Source: an uncultured Pseudoalteromonas sp.
GTDB lineage: Bacteria > Pseudomonadota > Gammaproteobacteria > Enterobacterales > Alteromonadaceae
Length of the DNA: 64,000 nucleotides
NCBI GenBank assembly: GCA_947493455.1
Contig: CANLRB010000001.1
Location: 124,001-188,000 of the forward strand
Direction: 5' to 3'
Of the stretch, positions 44,644-54,870 are shown piece after piece; the stretch's first letter is position 1; every line of letters starts with the position of its first letter. The notes below the pieces were generated by a model that saw only the letters and a list, made by a program, of their open reading frames with translations, was not told the origin of the DNA and did no database searches. A program made the translations under genes and the position numbers.

Positions 44644-46605
44644 CTATTGAGACACGTGAGCAAGCAGAGGCTCTTCATAATTGAAATTGGGTAATTCAGG
44701 GGTTAAGCCAAATTTTTCTGCGAATGCGAGGTGTCGTTTTGCAGCAATCGAAATAATCGCGCGAAAACGCTCATGTGACTTAATGCTATCAAGGGCAGGA
44801 TCATTTAATAAATAACTCACGCCAAAAAAGCCCTGCTCAACAGTCTGGTTTAATAACGCCAACGCTTCTTTTTCGAATCCCGCTAAAGCGAGTAACTGGG
44901 CTTCTTTATAGGTTTTTTCTCCATCTTGATTACCTATCGAGCGACGTTGCGCGCCAATTTTTTCAATCACAGCTTTCACTTTATTAAAGTCTTTTTCGAG
45001 TACCGCTAATAATGCGGCTGAATAATCAAAATAAATATTTTCTGAAGGTACAGAGACGGCCTTTTCTAATATTACTTTCGCTTGTGCTACATCGTTATTC
45101 AAATACTTAGCAAACGCGCGATAATAATCATGATACAAAAATCCAGAGTTGCTGAGTTGCGACAAATATTCATCATACCTATTTTGGTATAACAATACAT
45201 TCGGACTATGCATTACCGGTTTACCTAAATAATTGAGTGGTGCGCGACGCAAAATTTCGTCCATGAGCTCATTGGCATAATTAAAAAAGCCAGCATACCG
45301 ATATATATAAACAGCGCTATTTAAAATATTTACATCATCATTTAATTTACTTTTAATTAAATCAAAACCTTGCTCAGCTCGATTTGTTTCGGTGAGTATT
45401 TCGACTTGGCCCGTCAATAATGCAGTGTACTGTCCGGGCGAAATTTCATCCGCTTTAGATGCTGCATATAAAGCCTGTTCATAGTAATGATTAGGGCCTC
45501 CGCATAGCCAGACTTTACGATAATAAACACTGTATTTTAATCGCCACGCATAAGCAAAATCATGATCGAGTGACAACGCTTTATCGAGTAAACGCTGCGC
45601 CCGATCAATTTCTTTACACTCACTTTTTTTAATCATGTTGTGAGCTGCAATAACAAGGCGGTATGCATCAGGATCTTGTGTTCCGACATGGTTTTCGGCA
45701 TCAAGTTGCACTCCAGGTTTAATCATTTGTAAAATCTCTTTCACTAATATTTGTCGATCGTTATACATGTTTATTAAGCCCGAAGTATCGGTCGGCAATG
45801 AAATATCAAACTCGCCGAGTGCATGCGGCACTAATGTCTCTTTTAAATAGCCCGCATGTAACGTCACATTTAAACTGACAGTGTTTTGCGTCGGCGAATA
45901 TCGCATCGAACCTTGCACTATGTAATCAGCGTGTGTGTGCTCCTCTACAGCCCAAACATCGAGTTCAGTTTTATCCAACGCTTTGATGGTATTCGGGTAA
46001 ATTACTGACATCCCCAGTACTGAAGACAATTTATTGCCTAAAAAATCACTTATTGCGAGAGAAAGAATTTCTAGCTCTGGCTCTTCGGAATTGAGTTCAA
46101 TCGGGAGAATTGCTACAACGGGTATTGGTGCGTTGTTACTGTTCTGCTCATCCATTGTAGCAAAAGGCGTAAACGTGAAAATAAGGTATGTTACGACTAT
46201 CATCGTTAGCAAAAACATGACTAACATTGATTTGTTCACCCCAAAAATAGGCTGATGTATTGCCTCAACAGCGTCAATATGTGCGCTGCTCGTGGGATTA
46301 TCAATAGTTGCTATAAATTGGTATCCGACACCTCGTACTGTTCTTATAAATTCTTGCTTACTCGAACTATCCCTCAGCGCTTTACGGAGTTCATAGATGG
46401 TGCGCGATAACACATTGTCGACAACGTCACGACCGAGCCACAGTTTATCAAGCAACTCGTCCTTAGTCACAACCCGATCTTTATGATGGATTAAATAGAT
46501 CAACAGCTCCATTGTTTTAGGTTCTAATAATACACTCTCTGAGTGCTTATATAGACGGTAACATTTTGTATCGAGCAAAAAGTCACCAAACTGATAAGTT
46601 TGCAT
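44644..46605 (-). CDS. CadC-like membrane transcriptional regulator with TPR-like periplasmic part
   Basis: A 653-residue one-component regulator. Residues 1-100 are an OmpR/CadC-type winged helix (FLLDTKCYRLYKHSESVLLEPK, VVTKDELLDKLW, VVDNVLSRTIYELRKAL, RTVRGVGYQF). One membrane helix follows at about 125-147 (SMLVMFLLTMIVVTYLIF). The periplasmic part has a beta/alpha section (about 160-300) and then repeated helical hairpins like TPRs (about 330-620). CadC-type proteins sense an envelope signal and bind DNA while in the membrane. The gene is divergent from the TPR-barrel/FecR/PKD operon with 408 bp between, so it is the natural candidate regulator. The Shine-Dalgarno is ATGGAG. The signal is unknown. 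Confidence 0.85.
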   Translation of the reverse strand: MQTYQFGDFLLDTKCYRLYKHSESVLLEPKTMELLIYLIHHKDRVVTKDELLDKLWLGRDVVDNVLSRTIYELRKALRDSSSKQEFIRTVRGVGYQFIATIDNPTSSAHIDAVEAIHQPIFGVNKSMLVMFLLTMIVVTYLIFTFTPFATMDEQNSNNAPIPVVAILPIELNSEEPELEILSLAISDFLGNKLSSVLGMSVIYPNTIKALDKTELDVWAVEEHTHADYIVQGSMRYSPTQNTVSLNVTLHAGYLKETLVPHALGEFDISLPTDTSGLINMYNDRQILVKEILQMIKPGVQLDAENHVGTQDPDAYRLVIAAHNMIKKSECKEIDRAQRLLDKALSLDHDFAYAWRLKYSVYYRKVWLCGGPNHYYEQALYAASKADEISPGQYTALLTGQVEILTETNRAEQGFDLIKSKLNDDVNILNSAVYIYRYAGFFNYANELMDEILRRAPLNYLGKPVMHSPNVLLYQNRYDEYLSQLSNSGFLYHDYYRAFAKYLNNDVAQAKVILEKAVSVPSENIYFDYSAALLAVLEKDFNKVKAVIEKIGAQRRSIGNQDGEKTYKEAQLLALAGFEKEALALLNQTVEQGFFGVSYLLNDPALDSIKSHERFRAIISIAAKRHLAFAEKFGLTPELPNFNYEEPLLAHVSQ

Positions 46606-47013
46606 AAAGACTCCATTCTTTATTTATGTAGCAACTAAACTATCAAGTCTAACAACAGCACTAATGAATGCTAGTACCATCACGAGCCTCTTTTATCAAT
46701 CACAGCTTAATTTAACGTAAGTACATGTCAACAAGGTTTTTGTGAATATCCACCTAAGTAAAAGCCTACAAAAAAATACGCGATATCACACAACTTGTAG
46801 CACAAACAATCCTTAATCAAATAACTTTACTTCACTATCAAAAAAAATAAATTTACTTATAAAACATAGACAAAGTTTAGTCTGCGCAATTCAGTTCAAT
46901 ACCAATGTTACGACTTATTCAGTTTGTACTAGGATTAGGGATGAAGTTTGAGTTAAGAGCTAACAAGTTGTACTTGGCTAATCACTGCACTAACAACAGA
47001 TTAAGGAGCTCAA
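46606..47013. other. Gene-free divergent promoter region
   Basis: A 408-bp AT-rich spacer between the CadC-like gene and the operon at 47014. It must contain both promoters, but I found no convincing repeated operator or terminator in it. Confidence 0.6.
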
Positions 47014-48336
47014 ATGCATACCGCTAGCAGACACCATTTACTTTATTTGCTGTTGAGCATTTTTATATGTATCCCACTTACAGCGAACGCAAGTTTATCT
47101 TCGTTGCTTAAAACTGCCGAGCAACAAATATCCAATAAACAGTGGCAACAAGCTGTTGATACTTTATTACCACAAGAGCTTAGTTTTGCGGGTTCTCCCG
47201 ATTACGACTATTTACTTGGTATTGCCCTTTTGGGAAACAAACAATCGAGTATGGCAGTACAAGTACTCCAGCGCACAGTGGATATTGAACCTAATTTTTC
47301 AGCCGCTCGTCTAAGTTTAGCAAGCGCACTATTTGAAGCTGGGGATTATGAACGCGCCCGGTTTCATTTTGAATTATTACAAACACAAAGCCCACCCCAA
47401 CAAGTTGCCGCCACAATCGAACGTTATTTGCGTGCGATAAACGCAAAAAGAAAGTCATACCGACCGAGCTTAATGGGTTATATCGAAGCGTCGACGGGTT
47501 ACGATAGTAATGTTAACGCAGCAACGTCTGATGACCTGTTTCTCGGATTTGCTCTGAGCGACGATAACATTGAAGTAGACTCCCCATTTGCAAGCTTGGG
47601 CGGTGGCGTTTTTTATAGCCGTCCTCTCAATCCTGATTGGCGAATTTCCGGTATATTAAACCTTAACAAACGCATTAACAGTGGTGCTCATTTCGTGGAT
47701 ATGGATAGAGCCGACGTTAGTATAAATATAGATCGCATCACAGAGTTTGGTCGCATATATTCGAGCATGAGTGGCTTTTATATGTCACTTGATGATCACT
47801 ACAATAATAAGAAATCAATGTTTGATTTAGGGTTTGATTATAACATCAATAATCACTACACCCTCAACCTCAATGCACTCTACAAGAAAAAACTGTATCA
47901 CGACAGCCTACGTGTGAGAAATGTCAATACTCTTGGCATGGCGGCCAGTCTAATTTACAAGTTTGACAATAATTTTGACCAAATAGCGTTTAATTTGGGT
48001 GCCTATCAGGATGATGCACAACTAAGCAACAGCCCCTATTCTAATGACCAAATTCACGGCCAACTGTTTGTACGTAAAGCGCTATCAAACCTAAGCTTTT
48101 GGCAACTTCAATTAAGTGCGATGCGAATTGACTACGACAATAAAAACCTATTCTTTGGTACCAAGCGACAAGACGATAAATATGTTGCGAGCGCAAGTTT
48201 GCATTGGCTCGATATTTTTGCACCACAATGGCAACTGACCACACAACTTGACGTAATTGATAATCAATCGAATGTTGAGCTATTTCAATACGACCGAGTA
48301 CAAATAGCATTAACCCTTAGAAAAACATTTGAGTAG
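47014..48336 (+). CDS. TPR plus outer-membrane beta-barrel protein (Slam/DUF560-like candidate)
   Basis: A 440-residue exported protein. A signal peptide (to about TANA, residue 27) precedes two or three TPR-like repeats (about 30-150: GSPDYDYLLGIALLGNKQSS, FSAARLSLASALFEAGDYER). The rest (about 150-440) alternates short beta strands and turns, with GYIEASTGYDSNVNAA at its start, as in surface lipoprotein assembly modifier (Slam) barrels. The protein ends LRKTFE. It is the first gene of a tight operon, 11 bp before the FecR gene, with AAGGAGC before the ATG. A Slam-like role in exporting the following proteins is attractive but unproved; related TPR-barrels serve other secretion pathways. Confidence 0.7.
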   Translation: MHTASRHHLLYLLLSIFICIPLTANASLSSLLKTAEQQISNKQWQQAVDTLLPQELSFAGSPDYDYLLGIALLGNKQSSMAVQVLQRTVDIEPNFSAARLSLASALFEAGDYERARFHFELLQTQSPPQQVAATIERYLRAINAKRKSYRPSLMGYIEASTGYDSNVNAATSDDLFLGFALSDDNIEVDSPFASLGGGVFYSRPLNPDWRISGILNLNKRINSGAHFVDMDRADVSINIDRITEFGRIYSSMSGFYMSLDDHYNNKKSMFDLGFDYNINNHYTLNLNALYKKKLYHDSLRVRNVNTLGMAASLIYKFDNNFDQIAFNLGAYQDDAQLSNSPYSNDQIHGQLFVRKALSNLSFWQLQLSAMRIDYDNKNLFFGTKRQDDKYVASASLHWLDIFAPQWQLTTQLDVIDNQSNVELFQYDRVQIALTLRKTFE

Positions 48337-48347
48337 GGAGCGAGACG

Positions 48348-49949
48348 ATGAAACGCATTCACATTATATTATGCCTAACTTTGTTTTTATTTACGTCAAT
48401 TTGCTCTGCAAGCGTTGGTAAAGTGCTATTTGCAGTCGGCGATGTACAAGTTGAAAGAGACACGCGAATGCAACTTAAGCGCGGCGACGACATTGAAATT
48501 GGCGATACCCTGATCACCGGTGAAAAATCGCGACTGCAAATATTATTTAGCGATAATGCCCGCGTATCACTCAGAGCAAATTCTGAACTTAAAGTAGATA
48601 ATTATATTTATAATCAGGGCTCAGCCGACTCGTCAGCTACCGCAAGCGTTGGCGGTGAAAGTGCCTTTAGTCTCGTAAAAGGCGGATTTAGAACAATAAC
48701 TGGGGCGATTACAGCAGGACAAGATAAAAGTGGTTACAAAATAACTACAGCCGTTGCCACCATTGGTATTCGTGGTACCGATTACAGCGTACTATATTGT
48801 GATGATGACTGTGAGCCGCTTGTTACAAGTAATGATAACCGTATCGAAAACGGGCTCTATGCAGGCGTCTCTCAAGGTGCCATTGTATTACTAAATAACG
48901 CTGGAGAACTTCAACTTAACGCGTCAGAATCTGGTTTCGTCGCATCAATTGACAGTATGCCAACCCGATTATTAGGCCCGCCACGAAGCTTGTTTGGGCA
49001 AACACAAGCAGTGAAAAATCTAGAGCAAGTTGATTTTGCGCTTAAGCAACAAGTATTCGAAGACATAGAGGACGAACTCGTTGCGACGCAGCCTCCCGTG
49101 GCATCCACTGATGACCAGCAACAGCACAATGAAACTGAACAGAATGACGAAGTGGCAATAGCAAAAGCGATTGTTGACGAAGAAGGTACCGTTATCGACA
49201 TTGATGATGGTGTAATAGATAACAGCGACCCTGAACCGCCTATTGAGCCAGAGATAGAGACTCTTGTCGGTAGTTTTAGTTTTGACAATGCATCCCTAGC
49301 CATTACTGGAGATTTAGAAAGTTTAAAATTTGATGAAAGTGGAAATCTGATCGGATTTTCGACATCAGAAGCCAATATCAGCCTAGGTACTGCATTAAAT
49401 TTAAATTCAGGCTTTGACCCCGACACTGGTTTTAGATGGGGAAGATGGAGTGATGGCAGCGCGATGGTAAACGGTGAATCAGTTGATTTAACAGAGCAAA
49501 ATCTGCATTGGTTGACAAACGATTTGTTCGAATATGATGTCGCCCTCGTGCAGTCAGGCAGTGCCAGCTATAGCTTGATTGGCAATACAGATCCAACAAA
49601 TAACTTTGGAGAGCGCGGCGTACTGGGCTCGGCACAATTCTCTGCAAACTTTACAAACCAAACTGTGTTCTCAAGTCTCTCAATTGGACTCGGTGGTAAC
49701 AACTGGCAAGCATCTGGTAGTGGTTCTATTGCGAATGGCCTAGCCAGTTTTTACGGCGTATACGATACGGTTTCTGTTAATGGCGTTAATGACGGAAGCG
49801 GTCAATTTTCAGGTTTCTTTAGTCCTGTTAGTCATTCTGACGGAACCTCCCTTGGCGCAGGTCTTAGTTATGCCCTGAGTAACGCAAGCAATACTGAACA
49901 TATCAATGGCACAGCGATATTCAGTCAGACAAACATTGAACAGCCATAG
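48348..49949 (+). CDS. FecR-domain protein with beta-rich C-terminus
   Basis: A 533-residue exported protein with a signal peptide (to SICSA, residue 22). The FecR domain (about 25-150) shows VGKVLFAVGDVQVERD, LKRGDDIEIGDTLITGEKSR and VATIGIRGTDYSV. A low-complexity acidic linker (about 240-300, DDQQQHNETEQNDE) follows. The last 230 residues form strands with FSFDNASLAITGDL, SGQFSGFFSPVSHS and GAGLSYAL, similar in style to the C-terminal barrel lobes of TbpB-like cargo. FecR domains occur in periplasmic or surface sensors, often next to CHASE2 cyclases, as here. The Shine-Dalgarno is GGGAG, and it is in a tight operon with neighbours on both sides (11-bp gaps). Confidence 0.8.
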   Translation: MKRIHIILCLTLFLFTSICSASVGKVLFAVGDVQVERDTRMQLKRGDDIEIGDTLITGEKSRLQILFSDNARVSLRANSELKVDNYIYNQGSADSSATASVGGESAFSLVKGGFRTITGAITAGQDKSGYKITTAVATIGIRGTDYSVLYCDDDCEPLVTSNDNRIENGLYAGVSQGAIVLLNNAGELQLNASESGFVASIDSMPTRLLGPPRSLFGQTQAVKNLEQVDFALKQQVFEDIEDELVATQPPVASTDDQQQHNETEQNDEVAIAKAIVDEEGTVIDIDDGVIDNSDPEPPIEPEIETLVGSFSFDNASLAITGDLESLKFDESGNLIGFSTSEANISLGTALNLNSGFDPDTGFRWGRWSDGSAMVNGESVDLTEQNLHWLTNDLFEYDVALVQSGSASYSLIGNTDPTNNFGERGVLGSAQFSANFTNQTVFSSLSIGLGGNNWQASGSGSIANGLASFYGVYDTVSVNGVNDGSGQFSGFFSPVSHSDGTSLGAGLSYALSNASNTEHINGTAIFSQTNIEQP

Positions 49950-49960
49950 GAGATAAAACA

Positions 49961-52900
49961 ATGAAATTCGTCTCTATGATGTTAAAATTATTAGTTTACT
50001 TAATATTATGTATTTCTGTATACGGATGTGGTGGAGGAAGTGACACGTCACCAAATAGCAATCCCATTGCAATTGACGCTAAAACCACATTAACAGGTCG
50101 CGCAGCAAAAAGTGGCCTTGATACTGCGACCATCGAGGCGTGGCGTCTAAATGAAATGGGTCAAATCGATGAAAGTGAACCATTTGCCAGTACCGTAACT
50201 GACGAGGTAGGTGGCTTTACCCTTGAAATTGAAAACTTTAATGCACCGATTTTGATTCGCAGTTCAGGCGGGCGATACATTGACGAATCTGACACAGAAC
50301 CTGATATTACACTTAAACGAGCGATCTCATTAGAATCTGGGCAGGGGTTAAGTGTGGTCGTTTTACCCGGTCAATCGCAAACGGCGCTAACTGTCGTCAC
50401 CTCGGCGATTACACGTAAGTCTCAACAAGAAACTTTCGGCAATGTTTTTTTTGATACCTTTACCAACAACAAAACGAATGCCACACGCGCATTTGGCTTT
50501 GACCCGTTTGAGACTGTACCAAGCAATATCATTAACCCAAACCCAAATGACCCTATCGAATCTCGTCAGCATGCCATGTTACTTGGTGGCGTGGCCAATG
50601 TCATTAATCACGCAGCAATCACATCAGGATATGCGGCACCTGACTTCCACGCTATTGAAGCCGTTATTACGGATTTGAGCGACGGCAGAATAGACGGACT
50701 ATACATTGACTTACCAGTCATTTTACCAAGTCCTGATGGCACTGCACTTGAAATGCCGCAAACTGTCGACTTCAATTTAGAGATAAACCGATTTCGCAAC
50801 AATAACTTTAATTTTTATCAAGATACACCATTGCCAACAGTCAATGAGAATTTATTGACAACTAGTCAGGCAACCAATCAACCACCAAGCATTACCGTAA
50901 ACACTGAGTTTAATGTTAGAGCGGGTGCACAAGTCGAAATTGCGGCACAAGTCGACGATACAGATAGTGAAAACATCACTGTTTTTTGGCGCCAATTGTC
51001 AGGTCCAGATGTTGAATTAGAAAACACATCGAGCACCACCGTACGCTTTATAGCACCTTTCGTAGAAGAGCAAAGCGAAGTACTGCTGCTAGTATCCGCA
51101 ACAGATAATTTTCAGGCAACAACGCAGCAACAGGTGCGTATTTTTGTAACACCAAATATACCGCCAGTTGTTGATGCCGGTGCAAATCAGTCTGTAACCG
51201 AAGGCACAGTTGTGAATTTAACAGGCACAGCAAGTGACTCTGACGGTTCAATCGTCACATACTCATGGCAACAAATCGCGGGACCCGATGTTACCATCAA
51301 CAATGCAACAAGTGCGAATGCTAATTTCACAGCCCCTAATGTGAATAGCGACACCGATTTAACATTCCGATTAACCGTAACTGATAATGGTGGCGCATCA
51401 AGCAGTGATACGGTCACTATCGAAGTAACAAACTTAGCAAACCAGCCACCGACGGCAAATGCTGGCGTTGATCAAACAGTAGTGAGTGGCACCGCAGTTG
51501 CGCTTAATGGCAGCGGGAGTGATAGTGATGGCACCATTGTAAGTTATGCTTGGCAGCAAATATCAGGGCCTAACGTAACACTTACTAACGCCAATACAGC
51601 CAATGCATCATTCACTGCTCCAAGTGTGAGTGCACAGACGAATCTCGTTTTTCGACTTACTGTGACGGATAACGATGGTGCGACAAATAGCAATACAGTT
51701 ACTATTACGGTAACAAACATCGCCAATAACCCACCAACGGCAAGTGCTGGCGCAGACCAAACGGTAATCGAAGGCGACTCGGTTTCTTTAGTTGGCACAG
51801 GCACTGATACAGACGGCACGATAACGGCTTATTTATGGCAGCAAACAAGCGGTCCTGCGGTGTCATTGACGCCCCCCAATAACGCGACTTCAGGTTTTGT
51901 AGCGCCCACAGTAAGTTCGTCAACCACGCTGACTTTTATGCTCACAGTAACCGATGACGACGGCGCAACAGGTACGGATTCTGTGACCATAAGTGTTGAA
52001 CCGCAAAACCAACCTCCTACGGCAAATGCGGGCGCGGACCAAACGGTAACCGAAGGTGACTCGGTTTCTTTAGTTGGCACAGGCACTGATCCAGACGGCA
52101 CGGTAACGGCTTATTTATGGCAGCAAACAAGCGGTCCTACGGTGTCATTGACAACCCCCAACAGCGCGACTTCAGGTTTTGTGGCGCCCACGGTAAGTTC
52201 GCCAACCACGCTGACTTTTATGCTCACAGTAACCGATGACGACGGCGCAACAGGCACCGATTCAGTGACCATAACCGTTGAACCGCAAAACCAACAGCCG
52301 ACGGCAAATGCGGGCGCAGACCAAACGGTAACCGAAGGCGACTCGGTTTCTTTAGTTGGCATAGGCACTGATCCAGACGGCACGGTAACGGCTTATTTAT
52401 GGCAGCAAACAAGTGGTCCTGCGGTGTCATTGACAACCCCCAACAGCGCGACTTCAGGTTTTGTGGCGCCCATGGTAAGTTCGCCAACCACGCTGACTTT
52501 TATGCTCACAGTAACCGATGACGACGACGCAACAGGTACGGATTCTGTAACCATAACCGTTGAACCCCAAAACCAACCACCGACGGCAAATGCGGGCGCG
52601 GACCAAACGGTAACCGAAGGTGACTCAGTTTCTTTAGTTGGCACAGGCACTGATCCAGACGGCACGATAACGGCTTATTTATGGCAGCAAACAAGCGGTC
52701 CTGCGGTGGCATTGACAACCCCCAACAGCGCGACTTCAGGTTTTGTGGCGCCCATGGTAAGTTCGCCAACCACGCTGACTTTTATGCTCACAGTGACCGA
52801 TGACGACGACGCAACAGGCACCGATTCTGTGACCATAACCGTTGAACCCCAAAACCAACCGCCGACGGCAAATGCGGGGCCAGACCAAACTGTCAATACG

Positions 52901-54754
52901 GGAGATAATGTGACTCTTTCAGGTAGCGGTGAAGACTCAGACGGCACCATTGATAGTTTCCTCTGGCAACAATTAGACGGACCCACTGTTTCGATAAGCG
53001 ATCCAAATAGTGCCACAATCAGCTTTCCTGCGCCAACTGTCGAGGGGCCAGAATCACTGACCTTCGAGCTCATAGTTACAGACGATTTACAAGCAACTGG
53101 GTCTGACACTGTTGTTATTACAGTTAACCCGCTAAATCAGCCACCAACCGCAGATGCAGGTCCAGACCAAACGGTCACAGCAAGAGACAGTGTCACTTTA
53201 TCCGGTAGTGGTGAGGACTCAGATGGCACTATTGACAGTTTCTTCTGGCAACAATTAGACGGTCCGGGAGTTTCGATAAGTAATCCGAGTAATGCAATCA
53301 TTAGCTTTGCAGCGCCAAACGTCGAGGGACCAGAATCATTAACGTTCGAGCTCATTGTAACTGACGATCAACAAGCAACCGGCTCTGACACTGTTGTCAT
53401 TACTGTTAACCCTATAAATGAACCACCGATTGCCGACGCAGGGCAGGACTTTACTGTGCGGCCTAATGATAGTGTTACAGTGAATGGTTCTGGAACAGAT
53501 AATGACGGCAGCGTGGTCGGTTATTTTTGGCAACAGATTAGTGGTCCAAACGTAGAGCTCATTAATGACAATACAGATAAGGTTAGTTTTACCGCACCCG
53601 GTGTAGTTAGTTCAACGGATATCGAACTAGAACTCATTGTTACAGATGACATGAACGCAACTGGAACCGACTCAGTAATTATTTCTATTGTTCCGGCAAG
53701 TCCAGGTGAGGAGTTATGGTCATTCCAAACAGGTGGTCAAATATTGTCTTCACCTGCCGTAACCCCGGGCGGTGATATACTCATTGGCAGCGATGATTTT
53801 AACCTTCACTCTTTGTCACCGAATGGTGACCCTAACTGGGCTTTCCCAACACAAGGCTTTGTCAGATCATCACCTATGGCCACACAAAACGGTAATATTT
53901 TCTTCGGTTCAAGCGATGGCAACTTCCATTCGATTGATAGCCAAGGAATGCCGCGTTGGCAGCACCCTACATCTAACCCTATTATTTCATCACCGGCTTT
54001 GCTTGATAACGGCAATATATTCATTACCTCACGCAATGAGTTAATTACCTTAGATCCGGCTGGCAATGTAGGCTGGACTTTCTCAACCCCAACAGGTGAG
54101 ACCTCGCCCGCTGCAATTTCTCAAAATAACGATATATTTGTTGGTTCTGGCGACGGTTATATTTACGGTTTCCCAAATAGTGCTAATACTTATCCGCCGA
54201 ATCACGAGTATTTTGTTGGTAATGAAGTGCTTGGCGGGCCTGCAATTGGTGGTGACGGCGCTGTGTTTGTTGGCGCACAAGATAATTTTATTTATGCGCT
54301 CGATACTAACCCGTCGACAAGCTTACGCTGGCGTTTTCAAACTGGCGGACCAGTAAAAGCAACACCGGCATTAGGTGACAACAATGTACTCTATGTTGGT
54401 TCTGAAGACGGTATTTTTTACGCTATTGATATTCCGTCAGGAAATGAAGTCTGGCGATTCGTAGTCGGGTTCCCAATCGTGAGTTCGGGTGCGATCGCAA
54501 GTGATGGAACGGTCATATTTGGTGCCGGAAACGGTATTCTATACGCATTAGCAAACGACGGAACAATAAAATGGCAAGCACAAACCGGCGGCCCAATTGT
54601 CTCTTCTCCGGTTATTCTGCCAAATGGTGCGGTCATCATTGGTTCGGGTGATGGCAAGGTGTACGCATTCGAAGGGGCAAGCGGCGGCTTGTCAACAACG
54701 GCGCCTTGGCCTATGTTCCGATTTAATCCGATGCATACGGGGAACATTAATTAA
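49961..54754 (+). CDS. Giant PKD-domain lipoprotein with C-terminal beta-propeller
   Basis: A 1597-residue cell-surface lipoprotein. The lipobox is SVYGC (Cys 23), followed by GGGSD. Residues 25-290 are a globular N-terminal region with a beta-sandwich start. From about 300 to 1245 there are around ten PKD/Ig-like domains of about 94 residues, recognised by NAGADQTV, D-DG-I-YLWQQ-SGP and TLTFMLTVTDDDGATGTDSVTITV. Four of them are nearly identical at DNA level. The C-terminal 340 residues (from ELWSFQTGGQILSSPAVTPG) are a PQQ-type beta-propeller. The gene follows the FecR gene by 11 bp with AGGAGA before the ATG. The likely role is surface binding or ligand presentation. Confidence 0.88.
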   Translation: MKFVSMMLKLLVYLILCISVYGCGGGSDTSPNSNPIAIDAKTTLTGRAAKSGLDTATIEAWRLNEMGQIDESEPFASTVTDEVGGFTLEIENFNAPILIRSSGGRYIDESDTEPDITLKRAISLESGQGLSVVVLPGQSQTALTVVTSAITRKSQQETFGNVFFDTFTNNKTNATRAFGFDPFETVPSNIINPNPNDPIESRQHAMLLGGVANVINHAAITSGYAAPDFHAIEAVITDLSDGRIDGLYIDLPVILPSPDGTALEMPQTVDFNLEINRFRNNNFNFYQDTPLPTVNENLLTTSQATNQPPSITVNTEFNVRAGAQVEIAAQVDDTDSENITVFWRQLSGPDVELENTSSTTVRFIAPFVEEQSEVLLLVSATDNFQATTQQQVRIFVTPNIPPVVDAGANQSVTEGTVVNLTGTASDSDGSIVTYSWQQIAGPDVTINNATSANANFTAPNVNSDTDLTFRLTVTDNGGASSSDTVTIEVTNLANQPPTANAGVDQTVVSGTAVALNGSGSDSDGTIVSYAWQQISGPNVTLTNANTANASFTAPSVSAQTNLVFRLTVTDNDGATNSNTVTITVTNIANNPPTASAGADQTVIEGDSVSLVGTGTDTDGTITAYLWQQTSGPAVSLTPPNNATSGFVAPTVSSSTTLTFMLTVTDDDGATGTDSVTISVEPQNQPPTANAGADQTVTEGDSVSLVGTGTDPDGTVTAYLWQQTSGPTVSLTTPNSATSGFVAPTVSSPTTLTFMLTVTDDDGATGTDSVTITVEPQNQQPTANAGADQTVTEGDSVSLVGIGTDPDGTVTAYLWQQTSGPAVSLTTPNSATSGFVAPMVSSPTTLTFMLTVTDDDDATGTDSVTITVEPQNQPPTANAGADQTVTEGDSVSLVGTGTDPDGTITAYLWQQTSGPAVALTTPNSATSGFVAPMVSSPTTLTFMLTVTDDDDATGTDSVTITVEPQNQPPTANAGPDQTVNTGDNVTLSGSGEDSDGTIDSFLWQQLDGPTVSISDPNSATISFPAPTVEGPESLTFELIVTDDLQATGSDTVVITVNPLNQPPTADAGPDQTVTARDSVTLSGSGEDSDGTIDSFFWQQLDGPGVSISNPSNAIISFAAPNVEGPESLTFELIVTDDQQATGSDTVVITVNPINEPPIADAGQDFTVRPNDSVTVNGSGTDNDGSVVGYFWQQISGPNVELINDNTDKVSFTAPGVVSSTDIELELIVTDDMNATGTDSVIISIVPASPGEELWSFQTGGQILSSPAVTPGGDILIGSDDFNLHSLSPNGDPNWAFPTQGFVRSSPMATQNGNIFFGSSDGNFHSIDSQGMPRWQHPTSNPIISSPALLDNGNIFITSRNELITLDPAGNVGWTFSTPTGETSPAAISQNNDIFVGSGDGYIYGFPNSANTYPPNHEYFVGNEVLGGPAIGGDGAVFVGAQDNFIYALDTNPSTSLRWRFQTGGPVKATPALGDNNVLYVGSEDGIFYAIDIPSGNEVWRFVVGFPIVSSGAIASDGTVIFGAGNGILYALANDGTIKWQAQTGGPIVSSPVILPNGAVIIGSGDGKVYAFEGASGGLSTTAPWPMFRFNPMHTGNIN
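51730..52857 (+). repeat. Four tandem 282-bp repeats coding for PKD domains
   Basis: The landmark CCAAACGG starts at 51757, 52039, 52321 and 52603, exactly 282 bp apart, so the period is 94 codons and the frame is kept. Copies 2-4 are nearly identical (GA versus GC, Thr/Ala and Gly/Asp single changes), and copy 1 is slightly more diverged. Copies 3 and 4 share DDDDATG where copies 1 and 2 have DDDGATG. Before and after, the PKD repeats continue with much lower similarity. Confidence 0.9.
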
Positions 54755-54790
54755 CACGGTTACGCTGTACGTTAAATGACCCAAGAATCA

Positions 54791-54828
54791 GGCACACCTA
54801 AGTGGCATTCATGCTATACGGGTGTGCC
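54791..54828 (+). terminator. Hairpin between the PKD gene and the cyclase gene
   Basis: GGCACACC (54791-54798) pairs with GGTGTGCC (54821-54828) over a 22-base loop, followed by AATTCTCTTT. It could be a weak terminator, leaving read-through to the cyclase. Confidence 0.4.
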
Positions 54829-54870
54829 AATTCTCTTTAATGGAAAATAGTAGACCGCTATACCAATTAG

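Noticed and set aside
51730-52857. Tandem repeat considered as CRISPR or minisatellite
   Set aside because: Unit length is 282 bp, there are no short spacers, and it is fully coding in frame.
51544-53109. Repeated minus-strand open frames of about 90 codons in the PKD gene
   Set aside because: They are antisense shadows of the 282-bp coding repeat; no start signals and no conservation beyond the sense repeat.
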